A stretch of 64,000 bases of DNA from Lytechinus variegatus (taxonomy: Eukaryota > Echinodermata > Echinoidea > Temnopleuroida > Toxopneustidae), in the NCBI RefSeq assembly GCF_018143015.1, contig NC_054743.1, positions 45,542,922-45,606,921 of the forward strand, written 5' to 3'. Within the stretch, counting starts at the first letter, position 1. Every line of letters starts with the position of its first letter. The position numbers and the translations under genes are program-made. The notes beneath the pieces were generated by a model. That model was given only the letters and a program-made list of their open reading frames with translations, did no database searches and was not told where the DNA came from. Positions 24,101 to 35,094 of the stretch are shown one piece after another.

Positions 24101-25320
24101 TTCCTATTCAGTGGTATTTCCTAATAACATATTCATGATACATACCTCATAGGCAATAACAGGAATTTTAAAATGAAAATTAAACTTTTCAAAATCATGC
24201 TTCAGTGTAAAGTCACACTACCCGTGACCCACTTCTTTTGATCTCTGTCCTTGAACATGCATTTCAGACAGAAAAAAAAAAAATTCCAAATGATAGCTGA
24301 CAAAACATGTTGTTGTGGTGTAACCTTTGATGGATCTCGGAATTTTTTACATTTATAAGCAATTAAAGTCCAGATTTTTCATAAATTCGGTCACCCACGT
24401 GACTAAGAATGGCCATTTAGTTTTAGTGGATGTTTGTTAGCCATATTCTCACTTCTTAGGATCCCTGGTTGTCCGTTTTCCAAAGTGCAAAGTTTGTAGT
24501 CCTGGGTTTGGTGATCCAAACATTCATTATTCCGTGTTTCTTTGCATCGTTTAGTAAAAAAAAAAGAAGAAACAGTTGTAAATAGTGAAAAATATTGATA
24601 CAAACGCATCCAATCCATCATACACAGGCATTGCAGTATACCGATAAACGTATGTTGAACACTTCTAACGGTAGATGATCTACTCATGCACGTTCATTTT
24701 TTGTATTGGGTTTTCCTTTGACCTTCACTTTTTTTTTCGTAATCCAAATTATGTATATATTAAACTGATCTTTTTTTTTTGGGGGGGGTGAGTCCTCCTG
24801 ACTCTGGTATTGCACAAATTGTCCAAAACTGGTAAAATCGTCGAAAATGTTAACAACCAATGAAATATGCTATTGGCAACATCCGCAACCCACCATAGAA
24901 CAGCAGGCCCGGCCAGAGGTCAGTCCGGTAAAACTCGCTGGGTGTACAGCATATGGGGTTAGTCTAGTCCGTTCCGCTGGCTTACCAGTTGGCCCTGCCT
25001 GGGCCAGTCTATGAGAGTGAATCCAAGGTTTAACCCTTAAAAGACGCAGCTATTTAAACACCTAAGAATACTGGGGTTGGGGCTGATTAGTAAATTCAGG
25101 CAAAATTATGATGTTATATTTATTTCATCCTACAGAAACAATTTAAAAGGAATCAATTGGTTAGAAATCACAATAATACCTTGAATCTGAAGAGTAATCC
25201 ATTTCAGCAGCTTCAAGATTGTGTGTATCAGTGCGAGGTGTCATTGGTATTGATTTGAAATGTCACTTATATATGTTAAAAGTTAATGTTGCACCATGCA
25301 AGTAAAAACTGCCTCTTGGT
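21101..25320. other. Long stretch without a supported gene
   Basis: I find no exon with matching splice sites. Frames on the minus strand at 23.2-23.5 and 24.4-24.7 kb look somewhat protein-like but have no recognisable domain. A near-palindrome CAAGGTCAACTTTGACCTTG lies near 22190. Confidence 0.45.
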
Positions 25321-25640
25321 TTAAAGCGTACGAGACCCAACAGGAGGCTGCATCGCGCGGATGAATGACAGGGTAGCCTTTATAAATACAGCTGGGTTTG
25401 TTCCTATTACAATAGCTCCTGGTAGGTGATTCCAAATTTTGACAGTATGTTGAAGAAGGAGAACAAGTATTGCATCTGTGGTTGCCTTCGGGATAGCATA
25501 TCTAAGGCTGTGATCATGTTGTCCATTATGTGGCAGGGCCAATGGTAGGAGGAAAACGTACATCAACTAGATGATGATGAATTCTACGAAAGAGGGTGCA
25601 CTGAGCAAGAAGATGGTATGTGCATTCTGTGATGTTCAGT
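25321..25640 (-). pseudogene. Dead LINE fragment: 3' end of reverse transcriptase ORF
   Basis: The minus frame ending at 25321 reads HDHSLRYAIPKATTDA, then VKIWNHLPGAIV and FIKATLSFIRAM. This matches the C-terminal tail of non-LTR retrotransposon reverse transcriptases: the R-x-H...IP...T block, the WN-x-LP motif and the terminal F-K-x-L helix. Upstream, in another frame, CTLFRRIHHHLVDV resembles the preceding RT helix. The two parts are separated by a frameshift near the HNGQ segment, so the copy is inactive. No poly-A tail or target duplication was identified. I cannot assign the clade; jockey- or CR1-like is likely. Confidence 0.72.
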
Positions 25641-28380
25641 TCCCCCCCTCCCACCTTAGGAGGGTACCAGAGCAATGTTGTTATATCTTTTAACATGCAC
25701 TAAATGTATGGAGAGTGAAAATATTTACGTACTGAACTGAAATATAATTATGATTGCAATTTATATTATTTTCTTCTATATTTAATTTTATTCTCATTAA
25801 ATGAACATAATATTCAAAATACAATGTTAATTATTTTTTAAGTTGGAAGTCATTATGTTTTACTAATTATTTTGGTAGATTGGAAAATCATTTTCTACAA
25901 GCGTTTTTAAACCACATTTGTTGTATGAAGAACTTTGTATTAATTAGAGTAGCAAAGGCAGTATGTATGAACATATTAAAATTACAAGATTGTGTTAATA
26001 CTTATTGCAGAGTACCCATGAATCTTTTTTATAGGGAATATATTTTGCAATACAGTGGTCACTATTAATTGTACTGCTGTACTTAAACATATGTAATGTA
26101 TTTATTTGTGTTTTAGATGATGTACGCTTGACAGGGTTCCGTTATTGTATTCTGCTTCCTTTTTGTTTTCAAATTTGTGCTTAAAATTAAACCACTTTTG
26201 AATATTTATCTTTCCTTTCAAGCCTGCTTTCCTGAATAAATTCGTTTATTTGCCCTCCGTCGGTTACAACGAACTTGATGTAAACGAGAATAATAAGCAA
26301 CAAACGGAATATCGTTTGAGGATGGAGGGAGAGAGAGAGAGGGGAGGGATCAAAATAGATGGATATAAAGGGATGAATATCTAGATAAAGAAGGGGGTGG
26401 GGAGAGGGACTGCAAATGACAAACCCAAAGACTGTATGAGAAGGTAAAGACCAAAAAGGGAGAGAAAAAACTGTGGTGGAGGGTGATTAGTAACATGAAT
26501 TGATTGGCATTGCACCACATTGATGGCCAGTGGTGCCAAAATATAAATTAATAACGGTTACCATCCACAACGGCAATATCATCAAAATTAAGTTCATTTT
26601 AAGCTTCAGCCAACCTTAAAAATTATTCAGGCGAGCTTTTAAGGTTGGTTGAAGCTTAAACTTTATTTGTCATCTCCAACTGATTAAAGTAGTCCGTATC
26701 ATTTTTTGCAAAATGATGCTCTGTTCTATATTGCATTGTTTCTGTTTTATTTTCTTTGAACATCATCATTCATGGATGGATGCCCATAGCACTTATGGGA
26801 TAGGTTATCAGTTATGCTTACAACGCTTTAGCTGGAAGTACAAGCGAGATTTTAAAAATCGTAATATTACCCACTGTTACCATTTGTGATTTGCATTAAT
26901 TATTATGTTGCATTGATTATGTAGACTTTGCTTGAGTAATGGCAGGGACGGATGGGCCAATGCAATGCGCTAATATGTGCTTGGTTATAGATGGTTTGGC
27001 TTGAAAATGCAAACAAGTTTCTTTAAACAACCAACATTAACATCTGTATTAAATATGTGATTTAAATTTCGGATCTAGGAATTTAACCTGATAACTGAAA
27101 AACGATGCACTGTTCAAGCGGTTAAAGATTTGCGTCAACACTAGCGTGTGTGTTTGGGCCGTGGACTGAAATGATGTCAAAAAGTGATTTTCATGAATTT
27201 TGACATCTTTAGAATGCTCCACAGTCACATTTAAACACGTACTTGAAGTGTAGCGTGCAAAACATGAGAGGATAATGATATAAAATACTGTTACACTTCG
27301 CTGAAAATTGATTTTACATTTGCCTCTTCATATTCCAGTTTTGCGTAAATTCGTGCTTACACTATCTTTCGTGGCTTTACTTCAACACCATACACACCCA
27401 TTGTACCCACCCCCCCCCCCAACTTTATGGTACGGTAGGCATTCATCGCCAATTAATGCGCTTTAATGGCAATTGAGACAAATGATCATTCTCACATAAC
27501 GGTACATCGACATATATTGTAAATATAAAAAAATGTTGTTATCATAAGGCACTGAGTTAAATGGCAATATATATCTGGTGCACATCCTGTTTAAAATGAA
27601 TCCAGGGCATGGCTGCCATAAGATCAACACCCATGTCAGTGGGCATGTTTTGTACGGTATGGATTATTATGAGATTCAACCATTCACCTTTCATAGGTCA
27701 GCTCGACAAGATGACATTTCTTGTCATGTTGATGTACATGTATAAGTCGAATTTAGGAGATATATCGCCATGTTTTTTTCTGATTATGTCAACTTGGAAG
27801 GAAGGCACGATATTTCACTTCAATGTTCACGTCTACTTAAAGAAATTGTGTGCAAACTGACACATTGCCAAAGTCAACTAATTTTTTGTTTTACCTTCAA
27901 TTTCGGCATGGGAAAATGCGTTGTCGTCACCTCGCCATGCACAAATGAAACGGATATCATGTCGACATGGCAAGGGCGGAAATCTTTCCCCGAAAGTAGG
28001 GGGGACCAGGGGCTGGACAATTTGACAAGAAAAGAAAAAGGCTATCACCCAAAGTTCAATTCAATTCAATTCTGGGTTTATTGTGAAAATGGTACATGAC
28101 AGAAGTCCGAAGACTCATATTATCATATTTACAAATTAAAAATGTACATGTATATTATTAAAAGATTACAATATATCACAATAAAAAAATGGAAGTTCAT
28201 TTCGCCCAAAATGAATTTGGCAAGCAAAACAATTGATATTGTGTCCACCCTACTATTTTGGGTTTGGGGACGCGTCCATGTGACATATGGATATGCACCT
28301 CTTGTCAAGGAGATGGCACTTCATAAAGATCCCATAGAAATTTAGATGGTCTAATAAGCCCCCCCCCCGGATAATCGGCG
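25641..28380. other. No gene seen; short repeats
   Basis: Contains an AG-rich patch (26320-26470), a C run (27410-27420) and a perfect-looking hairpin at 26597-26660. At 27.7-28.0 kb are fragments related to the 14.8-kb foldback element. No supported exon. Confidence 0.5.
26597..26660. repeat. Hairpin with 24-base arms
   Basis: TTTAAGCTTCAGCCAACCTT (left arm) and AAGGTTGGTTGAAGCTTAAA (right arm) are inverted copies with one mismatch, separated by about 15 bases. This could be a small MITE remnant. Confidence 0.7.
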
Positions 28381-28423
28381 GGGCTAATATGTCATCATTA
28401 AGCAAAATTTGAAATCACACCAT

Positions 28424-28432
28424 TCTTTCTTG
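28424..28432 (-). promoter_or_regulatory. Histone downstream element (U7 target)
   Basis: CAAGAAAGA on the minus strand, about 10 bases past the stem-loop. This is the sea-urchin-type purine motif that pairs with U7 snRNA for histone pre-mRNA cleavage. Confidence 0.8.
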
Positions 28433-28442
28433 TATTAATGGT

Positions 28443-28458
28443 GGCTCTGAAAAGAGCC
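28443..28458 (-). terminator. Histone mRNA 3' stem-loop
   Basis: On the minus strand the sequence is GGCTCTTTTCAGAGCC followed by ACCA. The 6-bp stem and 4-base TTTC loop match the histone mRNA 3' processing hairpin exactly, and it is bound by SLBP in that system. Confidence 0.92.
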
Positions 28459-28506
28459 GTTTTTCTCAGCCACAGAGAAGTAATATCTGCAGGAGAACTA
28501 GCTGAT

Positions 28507-28692
28507 CTACCACGGCTTCGATGAATTCTTGAGATGAACTGGCACCGTTGCTTGGTTGTTGATTTGGTGAATACCTGCTTGATCACCACTCAGAGGTTTA
28601 GCGATGGGTGCACTGCCCATCCCCGGGATGGTGGATGGGTTCGCTTGCTTCTTTGCTTCGGTTCTTCGAGCTAGCACGATACGACGAGCCAT
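28507..28692 (-). CDS. Short basic protein in a histone-type gene unit
   Basis: A 61-codon intronless ORF from ATG at 28692, beginning MARRIVLARRTEAKKQ and ending KNSSKPW. The N-terminus is very basic (RR, RR, KK). The spacing MAR-x4-AR resembles the histone H3 tail start (MAR-x4-AR), but no histone fold follows and 61 residues could not contain one. The unit has every replication-dependent histone signal: TATA and cap box upstream, a 48-base 3' UTR, the stem-loop at 28443-28458 and CAAGAAAGA beyond. It may be a truncated histone pseudogene, a gene that captured histone-type control, or a real small chromatin protein. The signals are seen directly; the function is unknown. Other frames (for example one reading SRIHRSRGRS) show only weak, probably chance, H2A-like similarity. 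Confidence 0.5.
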   Translation of the reverse strand: MARRIVLARRTEAKKQANPSTIPGMGSAPIAKPLSGDQAGIHQINNQATVPVHLKNSSKPW

Positions 28693-28760
28693 CTTGATCG
28701 CAAGTCCACGAGTTGGTTGGGGTGTCGCCAGGCGAGAGTGAGATTGAACGGTGAAGAGAA

Positions 28761-28800
28761 GTTGAATGAGAATTTTCGACGGTTGTTCTGGCTATTTATT
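28761..28800 (-). promoter_or_regulatory. Histone-type core promoter: TATA and CATTC cap box
   Basis: On the minus strand, AATAAATAG (28792-28800) lies about 29 bases upstream of CTCATTCAAC (28761-28770). The latter matches the PyCATTCPu cap box known at sea urchin histone gene start sites. The spacing is right for a TATA-driven start. The ORF begins about 74 bases downstream. Confidence 0.65.
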
Positions 28801-28827
28801 GGGCATAGGCCATTCGCTGATCTACCA

Positions 28828-29543
28828 TTTTAACCATGTCTAAAGCAGTATTGATTAATTAATTGTTTTTGTTCCACTATACGTAGAGCATGGATCACGT
28901 CATTTTTTCGTTTATTATTAAGTTAATCCTTTGATAGTGAACTAAGGAGGGTAATAGCGTTCCCGGATACCAATTAAGCTTCCCGGATTTAAATAGCCTG
29001 GTGTTAAAACGAATGATAACTAGTTAATCTGGTCAACCCCCCCCCCCCCTCACCCCTCCTCCTTGTTTACCCAAACGTCCCAACCTTTCTCTTGTTTGTC
29101 TTTGTAAATAAAGTGATGATCTCGTTTAGTTTGTATTGGTGTTTTAACATGGATACATCTGAGCAAAACTATTGGTAGGTGGTTTCCAAGTATACATGGA
29201 ATTAATCCGAGAAATAGAAATAGAGAAACATGAAAAGGGAAGAGGGGGGGGGGGCAATTTTCTTCAAAATTCTGTATGGGTATTCTTGATATACAAAGAT
29301 AAGCAAAAAATAACGCATAGTCATGTACATCATAATGATATTGTACAGTCCAAAGTTTTATATTTTAAGTATTTGAACATTGAACATAAACATGATTTAT
29401 TTTAAGGAATAAATATTTATACAGGCCACCTTACATGTATGCTGATAATGCATGCATCCCTGAATTTATTCGTGCTAAATCATTTATTCATCCATGCAAA
29501 ATCTATTTTCTACAATCGAAAGTGTTCATATACTTTTAAGATC
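28828..29543. other. Intergenic region between the histone-type unit and the sulfotransferase-like gene
   Basis: The two genes are divergent, about 750 bases apart. The region has C and G runs near 29040 and 29245 but no clear TATA box for the plus-strand gene. Confidence 0.5.
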
Positions 29544-29806
29544 ATGGCGGACAAGCAAGTCAAAGTTGCGTTGTGGGGAGTGCCTCGAACGATGTCGACG
29601 GTGTTTACAAAATGCATCAGTGCCATTGACGGGATTGAAGTCTATCTGGAGCTTTATTCGTATTCTAAAACAGCGAATGGCGTTTTCAAATCAGCGACCG
29701 GTCGTGACCTGCCAAAGAATCTGGAAGGGAATGAGGCGGTATACGCCGAAGTCGTAGAGGTGTTTAAGAAGGAAACGAATAGCACTTTGATACCAAAAAG
29801 AATTTC
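29544..29806 (+). CDS. Sulfotransferase-like protein, exon 1
   Basis: N-terminal 87 codons plus two bases. The start ATG has A at -3 and G at +4. After MADKQVK comes VALWGVPRTMSTVFTKCI, a P-loop-like 5'-phosphosulfate-binding strand-loop-helix (about residues 8-25) of the type found in the Sulfotransfer_5-like group of P-loop proteins. The exon ends at a consensus donor (GTGAGT at 29807), phase 2, which joins exon 2 by TC plus A (Ser). The role is probably PAPS-dependent sulfate transfer in the cytosol, as there is no signal peptide or membrane segment; the substrate is unknown. Related domains are sometimes fused to other enzymes or annotated only as P-loop NTPase-like, so catalysis is inferred. 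Confidence 0.85.
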
Positions 29807-30550
29807 GTGAGTATTGCGCTGAGGAATTAGGGTGCCCTGATACAACTCTTTAGTTACCATTTTCTATCTTGCTGATATTTTTGGCGAAAAGATTATGTAC
29901 GGCGAATTAAAATCGAAAAACCGATCAGATATTATGATTTAAGGGATACTCTAGGTTGGACATATTTGTATCTAAATAAATAAAGGAAAATTCACAAAGC
30001 AAATCGCTGAAAATCTCATCAACCAGATAACAAATAGAAAAGTTATTGAAATTTGAAGTTTAGCAATATTTTGTGAGAACAGTCATATGCACGTCGTCAG
30101 GAAAAATCGTTAGGTGGGCTGATGATGACAGTTCCCTACTTTCCTTTTTTTCTTATGGTATTACATGAAATCATAGTTTTTTTTCATACATGACTGTTTG
30201 TGCAAAATGATGTGCCTAATATGACGAAATATGTTGCTGCCATAAATACCTAATGCACTTAATTTGCTGTCAATCCGATCGTATTAGTTCTTGGTAGAAA
30301 AAAAAATTGGAATAAACCTAATTTCGTATGATAAAATACAAGAGAACAAGTGGGATATGACAATATCAGCCCACCAAATGAATATTCATGAAGACGTGCC
30401 TAGAATTGTTTCACCGGAAAAATCTATAAAAATTCAATAACTTCGTTGTTTTGTTAACCTATTTTGATAAACTTTTCAGTATTTTTCTGTGTGAATTTTG
30501 CTTCATTTGTTGAGAGTAAATATTTTCAGCCGGGGTATTCCTTTAAGGTA

Positions 30551-30750
30551 TACACTCTTAAAAAATATTGGGTAAAAATGTTATTTATCCAATGTGATGG
30601 AAATTTTGCTCATTCTAAAGTAATTTCTGCTTATATTTTAACCTTACTGGACAATATGCTTCCCGCATTGGGTAAAATACTGCCCCAAATTGGGTGGATA
30701 CATAATTACCCTCGTGCTGGTTAAATTTTGCCCAATATTTTTACAGTGTA
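30551..30750. mobile_element. 200-bp MITE-like element
   Basis: The inverted ends are TACACTCTTAAAAAATATTG and CAATATTTTTACAGTGTA; the next inner bases, GGGTAAAA and TTTTGCC, also pair. The style resembles the 18.2-kb element (ends TACACTGTAAAAA). No coding capacity. Confidence 0.7.
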
Positions 30751-31552
30751 GGGTCGTTTATATGTTTGCTTTACTCGCTCGTACATTTTCAAGGAAATTG
30801 CACTCTAAATATCCTCAGTGCCTTCAGACCTTAGCAGTATACACCCCGTAATAATGTCTGATCACTATCATTTTTAACATCAAATAAGAGACACTGAGCT
30901 CCTATAAGTCAAATGCAACTTTTTCCAATTCATGCTGTTTATTTCGGGTGTTATATCTGCTGAACTATATGATGATCAGACGAGGTTTCTACAGTACAAC
31001 AAAATTTTGGCTACAGGTTTCTGTTCAATGAACCTATAGTACCGCAGTATTTCGGGTCATATATTGGTACCCAAGATCTCGGCTGCGGCGTCTTAATGCG
31101 CCTTTGATAGCTGAGACTCTGAGCAGCGTAATTAATGCTTGCGGCTGCTTAGGTGAATTTCATTGACTCTTAAAACATGATTTTTTTGCCCTTTAAATTA
31201 GCATTGCAATAATATTGGTGAGCAAAGCAATTGATGTATCATTATCATTATTATAACAATTTTATCGTCATTATTAGGCCCTTTTCACCATTTTTACTTT
31301 TCGTTGCACATCATTATCCTAATTATTTCGGTATCAAATAACATGAAATGAAATTATTTTCATCTGTGAAACATGTGAAAGGTGAAAACAAGGACACGAT
31401 TATGATCATTGGATAGAAACTAAATTCGCATTGGATTTGTACGTGAAGTGCCATATCTCTCGAAATTTATGTCGATCCGAACTTTCCAAAATCTCTACGG
31501 GGAAACTCTTTGCATCGCATCAATTCCTTTGAAAATACAAACACAATCACAA

Positions 31553-32105
31553 CCGGGGGGGCCACTACATTGACGAGTGGATACCATGCGCGACCAGAAA
31601 AACACGTAAAAAGGATGTCTTTTTCACGATAGGGCACGTTACGTACGTAACGTGATAAGGGTGTCAAAAACACAAAAATAATGAAAAAAGGGTATCTATT
31701 TCGCTAGGAAAATTACGTGTTTAGGGTCGAATTTGCGGGGATGATAAAACAAAATTATTTTTTTTTTATAAAGGATGTCCTTTTTGCCCCAACACTAGGT
31801 ATTTAGAGTCCGATTTGCGCGAGGTGTAGAAGGTGGGTCGTACTAAACCAATTATGGTAAAGCCGACGTCCGAAGGACCCGTAACAATGAAAAATTCCTT
31901 TACTTGTTTAGGGGTTTGTTTCAGGGAATATTTGACAAGAGTATCGTTTTGTTTCCAATTCTTGTTAAGGGTAGGGTTTCACATGCCAATACTTGTTAAG
32001 GGGTTCATTTTCAGAATATGGAAATTACGTGTTTAGGGTGCTTTTCGAGACCACATGGTCGCGCATGGTATCCACTCGTGAATGGAAGTACCCCCCCCCC
32101 CCGGG
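31553..32105. mobile_element. 553-bp hAT-style MITE in the intron
   Basis: Long inverted ends: the left has CCGGGGGG then CGAGTGGATACCATGCGCGA; the right has TCGCGCATGGTATCCACTCG then a C run and CCGGG. The flanks AATCACAA (31545-31552) and AATAACAA (32106-32113) match at 7 of 8 bases, a slightly diverged 8-bp target duplication. Inside, ACGTGTTTAGGGT-like motifs repeat in both orientations. Confidence 0.75.
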
Positions 32106-32415
32106 AATAACAATGGACAGTTGAGACGTATGACCCTGGACGACAACTAATTTGCCATTGTTCGTTTTGTGCAAACCTTTGGATGATCTGTTGTCCCAGT
32201 CCACAAACTTTTGACTAAAGCCTCTCGGCTCCCAATGTGACTTTGATTGCATTTTCAAAATATAGAATTCAATGTGTTCAGTTGTCATGGTTGTAGAGAG
32301 TTTCCCCGTAGTTAATGCGAAAACTCCCTAGAGACTCGAACAAGACCAACTTGTTCTGTTATCTCAATGTAGGGAAATGGGAGGCTTATTCTCATATACA
32401 CATACTTTTTTTCAG

Positions 32416-33049
32416 ATGTTGTGAAATCAAACGAGATTTGGAGACCACCAAGAGTAGGTTTGTCTTTATAAAGGAGATGGCCTTTACAGATTATATCCTA
32501 GAGTATCTTCCTGAAGGCTTCAAGCATGTCTTCCTTATTAGAGAACCAACGAAGGTCTACACGTCTTTCCGGAAAGGACTGATGGCATTGGGAATGTTTA
32601 ATCTTAATGAAGATGATGTCGACATCATACGCGACGATAAAACACAAATACAGCCGATGTCGTGGTACAAGGAACAGCATCAGTTGTGGAATTATGTCAA
32701 AGAAAATCTCGACCCCAACCCCATCATCATTGACGCTTATGATCTAGCCAGGAACCCGCAAGGGATCTTGAAACGATTCTGTGAAGCTGTTGGATTTCCC
32801 TACAGTGATAACCTTCTGCTGTGGTCGCCGAGTCACGAGTTCCCGGAGAACTTCGTGACGGCTGGCGAAAACCTCTTCAAGTCGTTCTCTGTGATGTATA
32901 AGACGGCATTCAGCAGCACACATTTCATGGCGCCTTCCGTAAAGGGACCATTACCACGTGATCAGCTGACAGATGACGTCATCCAATGTGTGGAGTATTC
33001 CAATCCATTTTACCATGAGATGTACAAGGAAAGAATGCAAGTCTCTTGA
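32416..33049 (+). CDS. Sulfotransferase-like protein, exon 2 (terminal)
   Basis: The acceptor is a pyrimidine tract ending TTTTTTTCAG at 32415. The exon encodes residues 88-298 and ends in TGA. Key segments: SRFVFIKEMAFTDYI (about 101-115); FKHVFLIREPTKVYTSF (about 123-139), the family's 3'-phosphate-binding strand with Arg130; SWYKEQHQLWNYVKE; PIIIDAYDLARNPQGIL; and FCEAVGFPYSDNLLLW, the usual C-terminal helix before the substrate region. The total of 298 residues is complete for this family. No stops or frameshifts are present, and base composition is more GC-rich than the flanks, as expected for real coding sequence. The fit of phases, length and motif order makes a functional two-exon gene likely. 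Confidence 0.9.
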
Positions 33050-33845
33050 AAATGCCTTGTTCCTGCTCTGTACAAATTAAGAGAGCTAGCGCGTGCAGAA
33101 ACATTTATTTGTTTTCCTGCTTGCTTTGTTAATTTTCAGCGTCCCCCATGAGGAGTATATGTCTACATTCAGCAAAGTATATCCAAAATATCACAATGAT
33201 GTCATTAAGATGGTTTTAAAGATAATGGGATGATCCCCTATGTATATAGTATTCAAAGGTGAAACCAGTTATCCAATGTAGGCCTACATGGTTTCTCGTC
33301 CTACGCAATGCACTATTTATATGATGATTTGTGTTGGCAATTTTTGTTAATTGTATGCCTATTTTCTTTTGATATTTTTGGGGGGCTAAATGTTGCATTT
33401 TGGGCACGATTTAATTGTTACAATGAAAACTGTTACCAAAAATTACATAAAAAAGACACTGTATCATGCTCTAAAATGTGATAACTAAATGTGTTTTACC
33501 ATATATTGTTATGCTTTCAGGTCACATTCGCTTTTATTTATTTATTTTTTTGAGGGGGGTATCAGAGTACTCCAAAACTCTTAGGTTTACTTAACAGATC
33601 TGTTTTCTTACTTTTGAATCTTGTAACCGCAGATCACCTTTAAAAATTGATTTTCAACATTTCTTAATAGGTGATATTCTATTGATTATCAGTTATTCAA
33701 ATGATACATCTTTGTAGTCTATAATAGTAAATTCTTACAATGTCTTACATGCAGGTTGTATGTTAAAGTACAGTTCTGTATTTTCGCCAACAGATGATAT
33801 TCCAAAGTATTAAGCGTATAGATATTGAACGCTCCGGTGAACAGC

Positions 33846-33855
33846 AATAAATAAA
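33846..33855 (+). promoter_or_regulatory. Candidate poly(A) signal
   Basis: Overlapping AATAAA hexamers about 800 bases after the sulfotransferase-like stop codon. This is the first strong doublet I see downstream; usage is inferred. Confidence 0.4.
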
Positions 33856-34269
33856 AAAACAGACGATACTTGAATATGGCGAAGTGTTTTTCTTTCGAAA
33901 TTCCAAGAACTATATTTGTGAATTTATTTTACGAATAATGTATAGAATAATCAGCAAGGGTGATTTTAAGAGGCGGTGGAAGGGATCGTTTTAATGGTCC
34001 AGGTATGGTTTATTTTCAATCGGTGTACTGCCATTTCGTCCAATTATCAACTCGTCTTTTATCATTTACATGCGTATCCCGACACAAGCACCTGGTGCTT
34101 TCTAGTTTACGTCTTCTTCCATGTACATGAATTACATATTGTGTGTACATTCATTGTCATATAACACTATATTATTGGTTTGTCTATTTTATATGAAATT
34201 TGAACCTGTGTGATGTCAATCGGAAGAAAAGAAATGTTTACTTCAATTGAGTTAAACTTGGTATACCAT

Positions 34270-34520
34270 CAATTCGTCAACTAACCACATGGTCTAATTG
34301 CATTTCGTCCACTCACCATTTCATCAAATAACTAGTTGGTCCAATAGCCATTTTTGCCTAATATACCGTTCGGTCTATTTCGATTTGTAGTGTTAATAGG
34401 GCGAAATGGACGTAAACGAAATTAATATTAGACCATCTGGTAATGAGACGAAATGGTCGTAGACGAAATGGTGGTATTAGACGAAGTGATGATAGACGAA
34501 ATGGCATTAGACTATTAAAT
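34270..34520. repeat. Degenerate array of ACGAAATGG / GTCTAAT motifs
   Basis: The left half carries TCGTC and GTCTAAT motifs, the right half AGACGAAATGG and ATTAGAC, so the block is roughly palindromic at large scale. It is related in wording to the 42.3-42.7 kb array. Confidence 0.6.
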
Positions 34521-34789
34521 GAAGATAGACCACGTAAAGAGTGGATGAGTTGGTAGAAAACAAGGTCAGTTAAAAAACTGTTTTACATCATGGTCCTGAC
34601 ATTAAAAACATTTGGCAATATTACCATTGAGAGGTTATGGCAATATTAATCTAATAGTTGTAAAGGATTATGTTTTTAACAATAGTGAATAAGTACGTGC
34701 GACTTACATGATTCTTCAGCGAGCATATCATGTCACGTGCAATCTTTCCTTAATGATTCAGTTATTATAGTACACTGATTTGTTTACAG

Positions 34790-35094
34790 TAAAAAATGAT
34801 CATTACGTTATGAGGAAAATCCGTGATGCCTCCCTTGCCATGCTTGAGTTTAGAGTTTCCTCCAAAGTATTTTTCAGTGTCCCATTTCTTCGCTCTAAAT
34901 GTGAATGTCCTATTGGTAGTCCTGCAGACTTTCGGATTTATGATGATGTATTATCAAGGCTCAAAATAAACAGATTTACACAATCAGCAAGCCTGAAATT
35001 CGAATATCTATCAGAATACATAATACAAAATGTCAAAAAAATGAATATATCTAGTGACGCGAAGTATATACCACGTTACTTGAGGATTAAGTGA
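34790..35094 (+). other. Unassigned exon-like ORF
   Basis: About 100 open codons follow a plausible acceptor (TTTGTTTACAG) and end in TGA. The frame has no ATG at its beginning; the first in-frame Met is at YVMRKIRD. It has mixed composition and includes SLAMLEFRVSSKVFFSV and KCECPIGSPADFRIYDDV. I do not recognise a family. It could be a 3'-terminal exon of an unseen gene, an old transposon fragment or a chance ORF. No partner exon was found. Confidence 0.25.

Larger units (their letters stand above)
29807..32415 (+). other. Intron of the sulfotransferase-like gene
   Basis: A 2.6-kb phase-2 intron with GTGAGT donor and TTCAG acceptor. It carries two non-coding mobile elements (30551-30750 and 31553-32105) and otherwise AT-rich sequence. 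Confidence 0.8.
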
